A DNA stretch of 64,000 nucleotides from assembly GCF_000936425.1 (NCBI RefSeq), contig NZ_AVFK01000023.1, positions 62,001 through 126,000 of the forward strand, in the 5' to 3' direction. This document shows positions 17,137-25,490 of the stretch, piece by piece. The translations under genes were made by a program, and so were the position numbers. The DNA comes from Skermanella aerolata KACC 11604. GTDB taxonomy: Bacteria; Pseudomonadota; Alphaproteobacteria; Azospirillales; Azospirillaceae. The notes beneath the pieces are model-generated. The model had not been told where the DNA came from. It made no database searches and saw nothing but the letters and a program-made list of their open reading frames with translations. Numbering within the stretch: the first letter of the stretch is position 1; every line of letters starts with the position of its first letter.

Positions 17137-18378
17137 ATGTACCAGAATGCCACGCTCCTGGCCCTGTTTTTGCTCATTTACAGCGCCATCGCCGGTCGGG
17201 TCGAACGGTCCTGGATCAGCGGACCGATCGTCTTCACAGGCGTCGGGCTGCTGCTCGGGCCAGTGGGTCTGAACATCCTGCACCTCAACGTGACCGCCGA
17301 GGGGCTACGGGTCCTGGCCGAGCTTACACTTGCCATGGTCCTCTTCACCGATGCCGCCAATGCGGATCTCGGCACCGTCAGATATCACGTCAACTTGCCT
17401 GGGCGCCTTCTGCTGGTCGGGTTGCCGATGACGATCGCGCTCGGCTACCTGCTCGCCGCCCTGATGTTCCCCTGGCTGAGTGTTCTCGAGATGGCGCTGC
17501 TGGCGGCGATACTCGCCCCCACGGATGCGGCGCTCGGCAAGCCTGTCATGACGAACCGGGAGGTGCCGGCGCCGATACGCGAAGCGCTCAACCTGGAGAG
17601 TGGTCTCAACGATGGCCTCTGCGTGCCGGTGGTGGTGATCCTTCTCGGATTGGCGGTCGGCAGCCAGCTCGAGGGCGGCTCCACGATGCATATGGCCCGC
17701 GTGGTAACGGAGGAGATCGGTATCGGTCTGGTCGTCGGCCTAACGTTGACGGGCGGTGCTGCGCTGATGCTGCGCCTGACGGGCAAGCATGGCTGGACAA
17801 GCCCAAATTGGCAGGAAGTGCCGGTCGTGGCCTTGGCGGCCGCCTGCTTCGCTGCGGCGCAGGCGCTGGGAGGCAGCGGGTTCATCGCGTGTTTCGTGGG
17901 CGGGCTTATGTTGAATAAGCTTCGCGAAAGCGTCGAGGACAAGTCGGTCGAGGACAAGTTGATGGAAGGCGCTGAAAGCATTGGCGAGACATTGGCGCTG
18001 CTGACATGGGTCGTCTTCGGAGCAGCCGTGATTACCCGCATGATCGACCTGTTCACATGGTCGGCGCTGCTCTATGCGGTGCTCAGCTTGACGGTCATTC
18101 GGATGGTTCCCGTATATCTCTGCTTGACCGGCACCGGGATGAGCATGGCCGAAAAGCTGTTCGTGGGCTGGTTCGGGCCGCGCGGACTTGCCAGTATCGT
18201 ATTCGCCATCATCGTCTTCGATGCCCAGTTGTCCGGCAACGACACGGTGATGGCGGTGATCGCCCTTACCGTGCTGCTCAGTGTCGTCGCCCATGGCGTC
18301 ACGGCTAATTTCCTGCTGAAGACAATGCGGTTCGGCGATCCCGCTCCAGCGCGGCCACGCGCCGCACGTGGATCTTGA
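17137..18378 (+). CDS. Cation:proton antiporter (CPA1/NhaP-type)
   Basis: Inner-membrane monovalent cation/H+ antiporter of 413 residues with about 11-12 predicted membrane helices. Typical features are an early GPIVFTGVGLLLGPVGLN helix pair, the unwound-helix motif LAPTDAALGKPVM, and the ion-site motif LNLESGLNDGLCVP with the Asn-Asp pair. The last helices (FGPRGLASIVFAIIVFD) are also standard for CPA1. It lacks the long cytoplasmic C-terminal tail of some NhaP proteins; the final residues are a short basic tail. It would export Na+ or K+ for pH and salt tolerance. An IS6 relic begins within about 30 bp of its stop codon, so the 3' flank has been rearranged. Confidence 0.9.
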   Translation: MYQNATLLALFLLIYSAIAGRVERSWISGPIVFTGVGLLLGPVGLNILHLNVTAEGLRVLAELTLAMVLFTDAANADLGTVRYHVNLPGRLLLVGLPMTIALGYLLAALMFPWLSVLEMALLAAILAPTDAALGKPVMTNREVPAPIREALNLESGLNDGLCVPVVVILLGLAVGSQLEGGSTMHMARVVTEEIGIGLVVGLTLTGGAALMLRLTGKHGWTSPNWQEVPVVALAAACFAAAQALGGSGFIACFVGGLMLNKLRESVEDKSVEDKLMEGAESIGETLALLTWVVFGAAVITRMIDLFTWSALLYAVLSLTVIRMVPVYLCLTGTGMSMAEKLFVGWFGPRGLASIVFAIIVFDAQLSGNDTVMAVIALTVLLSVVAHGVTANFLLKTMRFGDPAPARPRAARGS

Positions 18379-18404
18379 AGCCGCGCATCGACAGGTACAG
18401 ATAG

Positions 18405-18563
18405 CTTTCCCACCAACCGCTTCGGCGACGGGAGCGCAGAATGCAGCGGTTCAAGTCGCTGGGATCTGCCCAGCGCTTCGTTTCGATGCATGCTGCCACC
18501 TACGACATCGTCAACCTCCAGCGCCATCTGATTTCCCGCCGCACCCTGCGCACCTTCCGGGTC
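18405..18563 (+). pseudogene. IS6-family transposase relic (C-terminal fragment)
   Basis: In the frame of the ATG at 18441, but extending upstream to 18405, the translation reads SHQPLRRRER then MQRFKSLGSAQRFVSMHAAT. This is the very conserved tail of IS6/IS26-type DDE transposases (SHQPTRRRERxMQRFKSxxSAQRFLS). A stop codon sits just before it and the catalytic DDE part is missing, so this is a truncated relic. It joins directly to a FUSC remnant downstream. Confidence 0.85.
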
Positions 18564-18584
18564 CATCTCAGGTTCCAGGCGATG

Positions 18585-18827
18585 ATGCGGGCGGAATTGC
18601 TCCATTTGACGACGATCCATCCCATTGACCGGCCGTGGCAGATGCCGTTCGCCGCGGCGCTGGCATCAGGTCTGCCCATCCTGATGGGGGCCTGTTTCGA
18701 TCGCATGGACTATGGCCTGATCTCGTCGCTTGACGGACTGGTATTTCTTTATCTGCCCGACACGCCTCTGCACCCAGTAGAAGTTCTGATCGGCATGGAA
18801 AGATTGTATCGGTTATGTGGCACTTAA
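18585..18827 (+). pseudogene. FUSC (fusaric-acid-resistance-like) gene remnant
   Basis: The same open frame continues from the IS6 relic into MRAELLHLTTIHPIDRPWQM and SGLPILMGACFDRMDYGLIS, then GLVFLYLPDTPLH. This is the N-terminus of a FUSC/aromatic-acid exporter inner-membrane protein. After TPLH the similarity stops and an unrelated 17-residue tail runs to the stop. Only about 65 of more than 300 residues are left. The frame from 18441 to 18827 is therefore an accidental fusion of two dead genes, not a functional protein. Confidence 0.7.
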
Positions 18828-19037
18828 CTTGGCTGAATGCGCGGGCCTGTTGATCTTGTCAAAGCCGGAAATCTTGGCATGACAACGAGCGTACCGAGCA
18901 TGGCGGCTGGGCTGATTAAACTCAGCTCTTTAGGCTGATGTTCCCCAAAAGCTGTTTTTCCATAATTTAACCTGTGACTAAAATGAGGCAGGCATGTTTA
19001 TGAAGCAATGGATTGCTCATGGGATAGAGGAAACGCG

Positions 19038-20984
19038 ATGTACTTGCAGCTCTCACCGAAGAGTAGGATCTTGTCTCTTTTGGGTGCATCTTGTGCCTTG
19101 ATCCTAAGTTCCTCCACAGCTCTAGCACTAAATTCGATTCAAGTCGCACCTACCGAAAGTCAGACACTGGAGAACGTTAAAGGTATCACCGTCTTTAGGC
19201 TTTACGCCATTGGTCACGGCAATGAGGGGCAATACGCCGAAAGCTTCAACCACTTCGATTATGCCAATCCTGAAGCTCCCAAGGGAGGGATGATCAAACT
19301 GTCGGAGATTGGATCGTTCAACAATCTCGAGCCGTTTTCGCTCAGGAAATCTGGAATTGATATTGATCTGCTGTACGACCAGCTCTTCGTATCACCCCGT
19401 GACGATCCTCTGACCGCTTATCCGCTCATTGCAGAAAGTGCCATGATCGCGGATGACCATTCCTTCGTCGTATTCAATTTGAATCCCAGCGCCAAATGGC
19501 AGGATGACAGCCCCATTACCTCCGACGATGTCGTCTTCACCTTCAATCTTCTGACCAGAAATGACCAAGCGATTCCATTCTTCCGCACAGCTTACAAGGA
19601 TGTCACCGACGTCGGGGCTCTTGGCCCTTACAAGGTCAAATTTGCTTTGTCGGCCAAGGACGCCACAAGCCTGATTTTTCTGATCGGCAGTATGCACATC
19701 CTCCCGCGCCACTACTACGAAGCAAGAAGCTTTGGCACGGACAGTTTGGAGGCTCCGCTGGGCAGCGGCCCCTACTCCGTCACCCAAGTCCTGCCCGGCC
19801 GCAGGATCCAGTACCAGAGGGTAACGGATTACTGGGCGCGGGATCTCCCTGTTCGTAAAGGTCTGTACAACTTCGATACGTGGGTCGTTGACTACTATCG
19901 TGACGCCAACGTCAGAGCGCAGGCCTTCATGGCCGGCTTGATCGACGTGATGTTTGAGTTCGATCCGGGACGATGGCTGCTTTACGATGAGGCGTCGGGA
20001 AAAACCGGCGTTCCCATGGTGAAGCAGGTTTCACAAATGCGCGGCGCGCTGGGCAGCATGAACTTCGCTTTCAATTTGCGCCGTCCTCCCTTCGATGACA
20101 GGGTGGTCCGTGAAGCAGTTACAGAACTTTTTGATTACGAATGGATCGACAAGGTCCTGCTTTCCGGGTGGGCTGATCGCAATCACACCCAGTTCCCGAA
20201 CTCCGAACTTGCCGCTGCAGGCCCGCCGACACAGGCGGAACTTGCCCTTCTGCTGCCGTGGCGGGATCGGATCAGAAAGGAGATCCTTGACGATGCCTAT
20301 GTTCCGCCAGCCAGCGATGGCAGCGGATTTCAGCGCGAGCGTCGGCGCAGAGCGCTGAAGCTGTTCAGTGAGGCGGGTTATACCATCAGGAATGGCCGGC
20401 TGGTGAATGGTGAGGGCCGACAGCTTTCCATCGAGATCATAACAGCCAACGCCGACGCTCAGAATATCATCCTGACGTTCGTCGCCAGTCTGCGCAGGGT
20501 CGGTATCGATGCTAGGCTGAGGCTGGTGGACGCGGCTCAATTCGAGCAGCGGTCCAGGGCGGATTTCGATTTTGACATGACTTTCCACTACTTCAGGTCC
20601 ACCGAATTTCCCGGAGCTGACAGGGAGCGGTATTGGGCTTCCGAGTTCGCGAATACGAAATACACCTTGAACATCCCGGGCGTTCAGGATCCGGCAGTTG
20701 ACGACCTGGTTCGTAGAATCAGGCAAGCCTCAACCCGGGAGGATCTGGTTGCCGCTACGCGCGCTCTCGACCGCCTGATTGCCTGGAACGCCTACATCCT
20801 GCCCGGTTGGTACATTGGTTCGCTGCACTATGCCTACTGGAACAGGTTTGGACGAGCGGACCAGACTGTTGGTACGGATGTGCGCCGCGATATCGGATGG
20901 CCTGCCATCGAGGCTTGGTGGGCAAAGCATGATACAGTCCCACCGACAAAAGTTCGTAACGATACCATTGCTGCGAAATCGTAA
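19038..20984 (+). CDS. YejA-type periplasmic peptide-binding protein (SBP family 5), orphan
   Basis: Periplasmic substrate-binding component of an oligopeptide/microcin-type ABC importer, 648 residues. It has an N-terminal signal peptide (about residues 1-31, hydrophobic SLLGASCALILSSSTALAL). The mature part has the YejA-like opening AIGHGNEGQYAESFNHFDYA and the SBP_bac_5 core (YPLIAESAMIADDHSFVVF, AKWQDDSPITSDDVVFTFN, GTSNMNFAF-like segment SMNFAFNLRRPPFDD). The ATG at 19038 has GAGGAA about 5-6 nt upstream. No permease or ATPase genes (yejBEF) are adjacent. The base composition is less GC-rich than the neighbours, and IS6 relics in inverted orientation flank the gene, all suggesting horizontal arrival. 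Confidence 0.88.
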   Translation: MYLQLSPKSRILSLLGASCALILSSSTALALNSIQVAPTESQTLENVKGITVFRLYAIGHGNEGQYAESFNHFDYANPEAPKGGMIKLSEIGSFNNLEPFSLRKSGIDIDLLYDQLFVSPRDDPLTAYPLIAESAMIADDHSFVVFNLNPSAKWQDDSPITSDDVVFTFNLLTRNDQAIPFFRTAYKDVTDVGALGPYKVKFALSAKDATSLIFLIGSMHILPRHYYEARSFGTDSLEAPLGSGPYSVTQVLPGRRIQYQRVTDYWARDLPVRKGLYNFDTWVVDYYRDANVRAQAFMAGLIDVMFEFDPGRWLLYDEASGKTGVPMVKQVSQMRGALGSMNFAFNLRRPPFDDRVVREAVTELFDYEWIDKVLLSGWADRNHTQFPNSELAAAGPPTQAELALLLPWRDRIRKEILDDAYVPPASDGSGFQRERRRRALKLFSEAGYTIRNGRLVNGEGRQLSIEIITANADAQNIILTFVASLRRVGIDARLRLVDAAQFEQRSRADFDFDMTFHYFRSTEFPGADRERYWASEFANTKYTLNIPGVQDPAVDDLVRRIRQASTREDLVAATRALDRLIAWNAYILPGWYIGSLHYAYWNRFGRADQTVGTDVRRDIGWPAIEAWWAKHDTVPPTKVRNDTIAAKS

Positions 20985-21655
20985 CTCAGAAGCTGTTCGT
21001 AGACGTCAGGAAGTGACCTCGCTGGGGTTCTGTTGCAAAGTCTTGATGGAGACAGCGCTGTCGCAGGTACAGATCACCCTCAGGCGGCAACGTCGAGCAG
21101 CGCGTTCACGAAGGCGGCCTGGGCAAAAATGTCGTGCCCGCCGATCGCTTTTTCCTGTCCTTTTCTCATCATCGCCAGAGTTTCATGACCAACCAGGGTG
21201 CGCCACGCGGTTCGCAACCTTTTGAAGCCGAGGCTGGGCCGGATCAACCGCTTTACCGCTAGTGATCTTGTTCCACTATGGTGTTGAGGTACTTGACTTG
21301 ACGCAGCTCGGAGAAGCGCCAGAGCCGCTCGTCGGGCGAAGATAGCAACAAAACCGGGAACTATCCCTCGCGGTCGCTCTCGACAAGCTGCCCTGCGATC
21401 TGACGGAACCCTTGGATCCGCCTCGATGGGCCGTAGAATGGTTACGTTTGCAGTATTGTTGTTAAAAACTGAAATCAACCGGTAGCCAGCTTCCCCGATC
21501 CTGTCTGCGTGTAACAACGCAGGAGGGGAGAGCATGATCGTCAAGTCCGGGCATCGCATCGGGCGTGATGACTTTGGCGATGCTTTTCCTCGACCTGCCT
21601 GCGGTTATACGCCTGCAAACCCGATGACGGCGATCGTAACGAGAGGAAGACTGGA
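20985..21655. other. Gene-free stretch holding an IS6 end and transposase relic
   Basis: This 670-bp stretch contains an IS6-type terminal inverted repeat (GGTTCTGTTGCAAAG at 21026-21040) and a frameshifted transposase tail on the minus strand (21080-21340). Beyond that, up to the ribosome site of the gene at 21656, I see no supportable gene; a 159-residue minus-strand frame across the area mixes two reading frames of the dead transposase. Confidence 0.7.
21026..21340 (-). pseudogene. IS6-family transposase relic with frameshift and terminal repeat
   Basis: Read on the minus strand from 21340, one frame gives SPDERLWRFSELRQVKYLN then TIVEQDH and a stop. A one-base shift lets the next frame continue AVKRLIRPSLGFKRLRTAW and RTLVGHETLAMMRKGQEK, ending DVAA stop at 21080. 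Together these are the C-terminal third of an IS6-family DDE transposase (EQDHRAVKR is the catalytic-Glu motif). About 40 bp beyond the stop is the IS end GGTTCTGTTGCAAAG. The N-terminal two thirds and the other IS end are missing. Its subtype differs from the relic at 18405. Confidence 0.85.
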
Positions 21656-22129
21656 ATGCCACCCTCCACCACTTTCAAGAACAAAGATGCCAAGCGGATA
21701 CTCGACAAGTCGGAAGGCGCTCTATCGCAACACGGGGCGCCGATGCATTCGCGCGAACGGCACGTCGACAAGACCGATGCCGAACTGATCGCCCGCTTCA
21801 ACAATAATTTCCGGGTTGGGGCGAAGTTCTCGACTTTCAAATCACCCGGCGATCAGAATGCGGCACTCTCCGCTTATTTCAAGACGTCGAACGGCAAACG
21901 CGATCTCGAACGGATCAAATCCTCGAAGAAGAAGGAACGGATTTCTCTGGCGGATGTATCCGTCGGGTCGTCATCCATCACAGTCCGGATCGCGGAAGGG
22001 ACGATGGGTGTTCAAGGCGCCTATGCGGAATGCCGGAACGGCAAACTCCGATCACTGACCGCGATCATCGAGACGGACGGCAAGGGTGGCTACAAGATCG
22101 TAACCTGCTACCCGGTCGACGCATATTAG
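21656..22129 (+). CDS. Putative RNase A-like (CdiA-CT type) toxin domain protein
   Basis: A 157-residue protein with no signal peptide or membrane segment. Its pattern matches the bacterial RNase A-like toxin domain found at the C-terminus of CdiA and other polymorphic toxins: an N-terminal RHVDKTDAELIARF block (His36, Arg47), a following STF block, and a C-terminal GGYKIVTCYPV block (Thr150, Tyr152, Pro153). In that family His, Thr and Tyr form the active site. This was judged by eye. The ATG has GAGGAAG about 7 nt upstream. The gene is convergent with vgrG, 54 nt apart, with a hairpin between. No immunity gene is recognisable beside it. It could be a cargo effector of the T6SS, an orphan toxin, or an unrelated protein. 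Confidence 0.55.
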   Translation: MPPSTTFKNKDAKRILDKSEGALSQHGAPMHSRERHVDKTDAELIARFNNNFRVGAKFSTFKSPGDQNAALSAYFKTSNGKRDLERIKSSKKKERISLADVSVGSSSITVRIAEGTMGVQGAYAECRNGKLRSLTAIIETDGKGGYKIVTCYPVDAY

Positions 22130-22175
22130 CCGGTTGTGAAGGCGGCATGGGTCCCCATGCCGCCTTCACAACCGG
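22130..22175. terminator. Perfect 22-bp inverted repeat, bidirectional terminator
   Basis: Arms 22130-22151 (starting CCGGTTGTGAAGGCGGCATG) and 22154-22175 are exact reverse complements separated by two bases. It begins one base after the stop codon at 22129 and ends 9 nt before the vgrG stop. It would form a very stable hairpin in both transcripts and so can end both convergent genes, although there is no run of T residues. Confidence 0.8.
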
Positions 22176-22183
22176 TGCGGTTC

Positions 22184-24136
22184 TCAGGTCCGGTCACGCT
22201 CCGCCTCGGCGGCATCCAGTTGGGCGTCCGTCCGGGCTTTCGCTATGAGAGGGAGCTGGGTTGCTTCGAACGCCGCCGCGACTGGCGGGGGCAGGGGCAG
22301 CGGCACGGGTTTCGTGAAGATCATTCCCTTGGAAATCAGCTTGATCGCCAGACCTTCCAGGGTGACCCCGTCCGGCCCCAGCACGAGGCTTTGAACGCCT
22401 GTCGGGCCACTCACGCGCAGAGCGATGCCCTGGGGCGTCACCTCGATCCTGCTGCCCATGGCGCCGCCCGAAACCATGGCCCCTTCCAGAACGGTGCGGG
22501 TCTTCGAGGTGATCGTAGCGCTTCCGCCGGCATCCACCGCGTACAGGTTCGTCACATCGACCACATGGTTGCGCTGCGCCTTGAGATAGACGTGCTCCGC
22601 TCCACGACGATCCTCGAACCTCAGTTCGTTGCCGGCGCCGAGCCCGTCGGGTGACGTCCGGGTTTTGAAGGTGGAGCGCGTCGCATCGCGCGGCAGGTTG
22701 GCGGCCGGCATGTTGGTCTGGTTATGAACCGCACCGATCACCAGCGGACGGTCCGGGCAGCCGCCTTCGAAGGCGACGACGACTTCCTGCCCGACGCGCG
22801 GCGTCACCAGTCCGCCCCATCCTTGTCCCGCCATGCTCTGCGCGACACGGACCCAGCACGAACTGTTGCCGTCCTTTTTGCCGTAGCGGTCCCAGTAGAA
22901 CTGCACCTTGATGCGGCCGAAGCGGTCGGTCGTGATCTCCTCGCCGGGATGACCGACGACGAGTGCCGTCTCCGGCCCAGCGATCACCGGTGCGGGGGTC
23001 CGCAGGGGCGGCCGGTAGGGAGTGGTCGCCGTCAGGGCTTCGACCCGGCTCCGGTACAGGAACCAGCGATCGTGGTCGCCGTCCTCGCGGGTGCCGCCCT
23101 CTCCCTGGATTTCGAAGGTCACGCCGACCACTAGATAGCGTTTCCTGGTCTGGCGGGTGCCGGCGCCTTCGGTCACGTCGAAGGGGTTGGCCGCCTTGAA
23201 GACATAGCCGGGCTTGAGCGGCCGAAGATTTCCCGAAACCGTGACGCGGGATTCCTGGCAGGCGATTTCCTCGGCGCGAAGCCGTGCCAGCACCTGTCCC
23301 TCGGACAGCGAACGGTAAGTGCCCGGATAATGGTAAGTCTCCCGTTTACCCGGAGCCGTCTCGGCGACCGGACAGATCCGCTTGAGATCGGCATTCGGCT
23401 TCTCGAAGTCGTAGTCGTTCAGCATCACCTGGGTCGGGACAAGGGCCGCTTCCTCCTGCCATTCCCAGATGATGTCGTCGCGGATGCCTGGGTTCTTCAG
23501 GTTCAGGTGGGTGTCGATCTCTTCCGGATCGCAGGGCTTGTGCGTCGACGTGTCGTTGACCAGGACGAGTTCGTGCCGGTCCGCGGAATGATCGAAGTAG
23601 TAATAGATGCCGTCGCGTTCCAGCAGCCGGCTGACGAAGGCAAGGTCCGACTCTTCATGCTGCACGCAATATTCCAGCGGCGGCAGGCCGCTCGGCTTCG
23701 TGCGGTCGATGAAGGCCGCTTGCGGATGATCGGCGAAGATGGTCCTGACGATTTCCATCGTCGACTTGTTCTGGAATATGCGCGAGTTTCGCCGCTGGTC
23801 GAGCAGCCACAGCCAGGGCCGGATTTCCAGCAGGTAGTTCGTCCGCTGGGTATCGTCGATGCCGACGTAGCGGCATCGCGTGATCAGGCCGTTGAAGTAG
23901 CGCGTCTTTCCTCCTTCCAGCTTCAGGGCCGTCGTGGCGGGCTGGCCGATCAGGGGGGACAACTCCCTGATCGGGTCGCTGCTGATGATCTTGGCTTCGA
24001 ACAGGAACGGTTCGCCGATCCGTTCCTCACCCTTCATCCACCTCAGCTTGATTTTCCGTGCGTCGAGTGCCGGCGAGGTCAATTCCGCATAGCGGTTGTC
24101 GGCCAGAAGGTTGCCAGATGCGGCCGGGTAGGGCAT
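22184..24136 (-). CDS. vgrG: Type VI secretion spike protein VgrG (TssI)
   Basis: Trimeric spike that tips the Hcp tube and carries effectors; 650 residues. The N-terminal gp27-like part contains GLPPLEYCVQHEESDLAFVS and RLLERDGIYYYFDH. The gp5/OB-fold part has the highly conserved TDRFGRIKVQFYWDRYGKKD followed by VRVAQSMAGQGWG, then a beta-helical needle (EVTPQGIALRVSG). The last about 45 residues are a proline-rich piece (KPVPLPLPPPVAAAF) and a charged helix (LDAAEAERDRT), not a catalytic domain, possibly an adaptor/effector docking tail. The ATG at 24136 is preceded by GGGAG at 8 nt; an ATG 48 nt further up lacks this. No PAAR gene is seen next to it. Confidence 0.95.
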   Translation of the reverse strand: MPYPAASGNLLADNRYAELTSPALDARKIKLRWMKGEERIGEPFLFEAKIISSDPIRELSPLIGQPATTALKLEGGKTRYFNGLITRCRYVGIDDTQRTNYLLEIRPWLWLLDQRRNSRIFQNKSTMEIVRTIFADHPQAAFIDRTKPSGLPPLEYCVQHEESDLAFVSRLLERDGIYYYFDHSADRHELVLVNDTSTHKPCDPEEIDTHLNLKNPGIRDDIIWEWQEEAALVPTQVMLNDYDFEKPNADLKRICPVAETAPGKRETYHYPGTYRSLSEGQVLARLRAEEIACQESRVTVSGNLRPLKPGYVFKAANPFDVTEGAGTRQTRKRYLVVGVTFEIQGEGGTREDGDHDRWFLYRSRVEALTATTPYRPPLRTPAPVIAGPETALVVGHPGEEITTDRFGRIKVQFYWDRYGKKDGNSSCWVRVAQSMAGQGWGGLVTPRVGQEVVVAFEGGCPDRPLVIGAVHNQTNMPAANLPRDATRSTFKTRTSPDGLGAGNELRFEDRRGAEHVYLKAQRNHVVDVTNLYAVDAGGSATITSKTRTVLEGAMVSGGAMGSRIEVTPQGIALRVSGPTGVQSLVLGPDGVTLEGLAIKLISKGMIFTKPVPLPLPPPVAAAFEATQLPLIAKARTDAQLDAAEAERDRT

Positions 24137-24196
24137 GGCGTATGCTCCCGTTTCGGATTGAGGATCGGTATGGTTCAAGGTCAAAGGGAGGCGGCT

Positions 24197-25279
24197 TCAC
24201 GCGGCTCCGGCGAGGGGGCGAGCGTCGGCATTCCCAGCGGACGGGCCGGCCGCTGGAGCCAGGCAGGCCGCCAACTCGCCGCGCAGCCACGCATAGTTTG
24301 AATCGCGGTGAAGACGCTCGTGCCACACCAGCGACAGCTCGTAAGCGGGCAGGGGTGCCGGAGGTGCCGTGACGGCCAGCGGCAGCATCCGCGCGATGCG
24401 GGTCGCGGTCCGGCGCGGGATGGTCAGGACCATGTCGGTTTCGGCTACCAGCATCGCCGCCGCCATCGTATTCTGCACCGCGACCGGACTGGGATCGGGT
24501 ACTTCCAGCATGGCGACGGCATCGTAGACGAGGCCGGGCTCTTCCAGGGCCGGAGGTGCTATCACGACATGGCGGAGGCCGGCCAAGCGTTCCGCCTCCG
24601 GAGTCCCGCCCCGAAGTGCCGGATGAAGTGCCGGGTGATCCGCACGCAGCAGGCAGACGAACTGATCGGTCAGGATGGTGCGGCGGTAGAAGCCGAACGG
24701 AGTGGTCGTGAGCTGACCGACGGCGAGATCGACGGCCCCGCTTTCAAGGCCGCGCAGCGTCCGGGTGCCGAGAGGGGCGGTGACGACGGTGACGCCCGGC
24801 GCCACGTCCCGCAACCGGGGGAGCAGCCGTGGCAACAGATCCAGCGCCTGATGATCGGGCAGGTCGATGTTGACCGTGGCTTCCCACGATCCCGGCGCCG
24901 TTTCCCGCGATGTCAGCAGGTTGCGCAGCATATTCAAGGCTTCGGGCAGTTCTACCGCCAGTTGTTCGGAGCGCACGGTCGGCACGAGGCCGGCGGACGA
25001 TCGCACCAGCAACTCGTCATCGAACAAGCCTCGCAGCCGGCCCAATGCGCGGCTCATCGCCGGCTGGCTTAGACCGACCCGGTCGGCCGCGTGCGTTACG
25101 TTGCGCTCCGCCAGCAGCGCCTCGAGCGCCACCAGCAGATTGAGATCGACACCCGCGAGATTGACCCGCCGGTGTGGGGATGGATGCCGTCCACCATCCT
25201 GCCGGGCATCCTGCCGGGGAGGGGTGCCGACCGACCGCAGACGGGGACGTTCGACGCTCGTTCCGAAACCGGTTTGCAT
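24197..25279 (-). CDS. LysR-family transcriptional regulator
   Basis: A 360-residue LysR-type regulator. The winged HTH reads LNLLVALEALLAERNVTHAA then LSQPAMSRALGRLRGLFDDE, and the effector-binding domain includes ATVNIDLPDHQALDLLPRLL and the conserved RADHPAL. The first about 40 residues are an unusual basic extension before the HTH; the codon before the HTH is GTC, so no shorter start is available and the ATG at 25279 (AAGGTG about 10 nt upstream) is kept. The motif style (LFDDELLVRSSAGLVPT) recalls the NodD/NahR branch. It lies between tssH and vgrG on the same strand, 60 nt before vgrG, so it may control vgrG expression; that is inference. Confidence 0.9.
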   Translation of the reverse strand: MQTGFGTSVERPRLRSVGTPPRQDARQDGGRHPSPHRRVNLAGVDLNLLVALEALLAERNVTHAADRVGLSQPAMSRALGRLRGLFDDELLVRSSAGLVPTVRSEQLAVELPEALNMLRNLLTSRETAPGSWEATVNIDLPDHQALDLLPRLLPRLRDVAPGVTVVTAPLGTRTLRGLESGAVDLAVGQLTTTPFGFYRRTILTDQFVCLLRADHPALHPALRGGTPEAERLAGLRHVVIAPPALEEPGLVYDAVAMLEVPDPSPVAVQNTMAAAMLVAETDMVLTIPRRTATRIARMLPLAVTAPPAPLPAYELSLVWHERLHRDSNYAWLRGELAACLAPAAGPSAGNADARPLAGAA

Positions 25280-25425
25280 GATCTTCTGTCACCTTGCATC
25301 TTTCACGGCGGCCCGGTCGTGGGGCCATCCGCTTGCCTCGTGTGACTTCGGATCATCGTTACTTCAAGCTACCGTCGCATGTCAGCATGGCGAAAGACGG
25401 TTACGCCGGTAACATAGCCAGTCCC

Positions 25426-25480
25426 GATCCTACCGCCCCCGATTCTGCCGCCCCCGATTCTGCCGCCCCCGATTCTGCCG
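25426..25480. repeat. 15-bp tandem repeat, about 3.7 copies
   Basis: The unit GATTCTGCCGCCCCC is repeated head to tail at 25441 and 25456, with a diverged first copy at 25426 and a partial last copy at 25471. It sits between the tssH stop and the LysR start. It is not in a supported gene. A unit length divisible by three would be tolerated if read as protein, but no convincing frame covers it. Confidence 0.9.
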
Positions 25481-25490
25481 TAGGGAAGCC

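Noticed and set aside
21080-21559. 159-codon minus-strand frame after the YejA-like gene
   Set aside because: It strings together an IS6 transposase tail and the wrong frame of the rest of that transposase; recorded as a relic instead.
25441-25480. Tandem repeat as a possible CRISPR array
   Set aside because: Units are only 15 bp and head to tail with no spacers.
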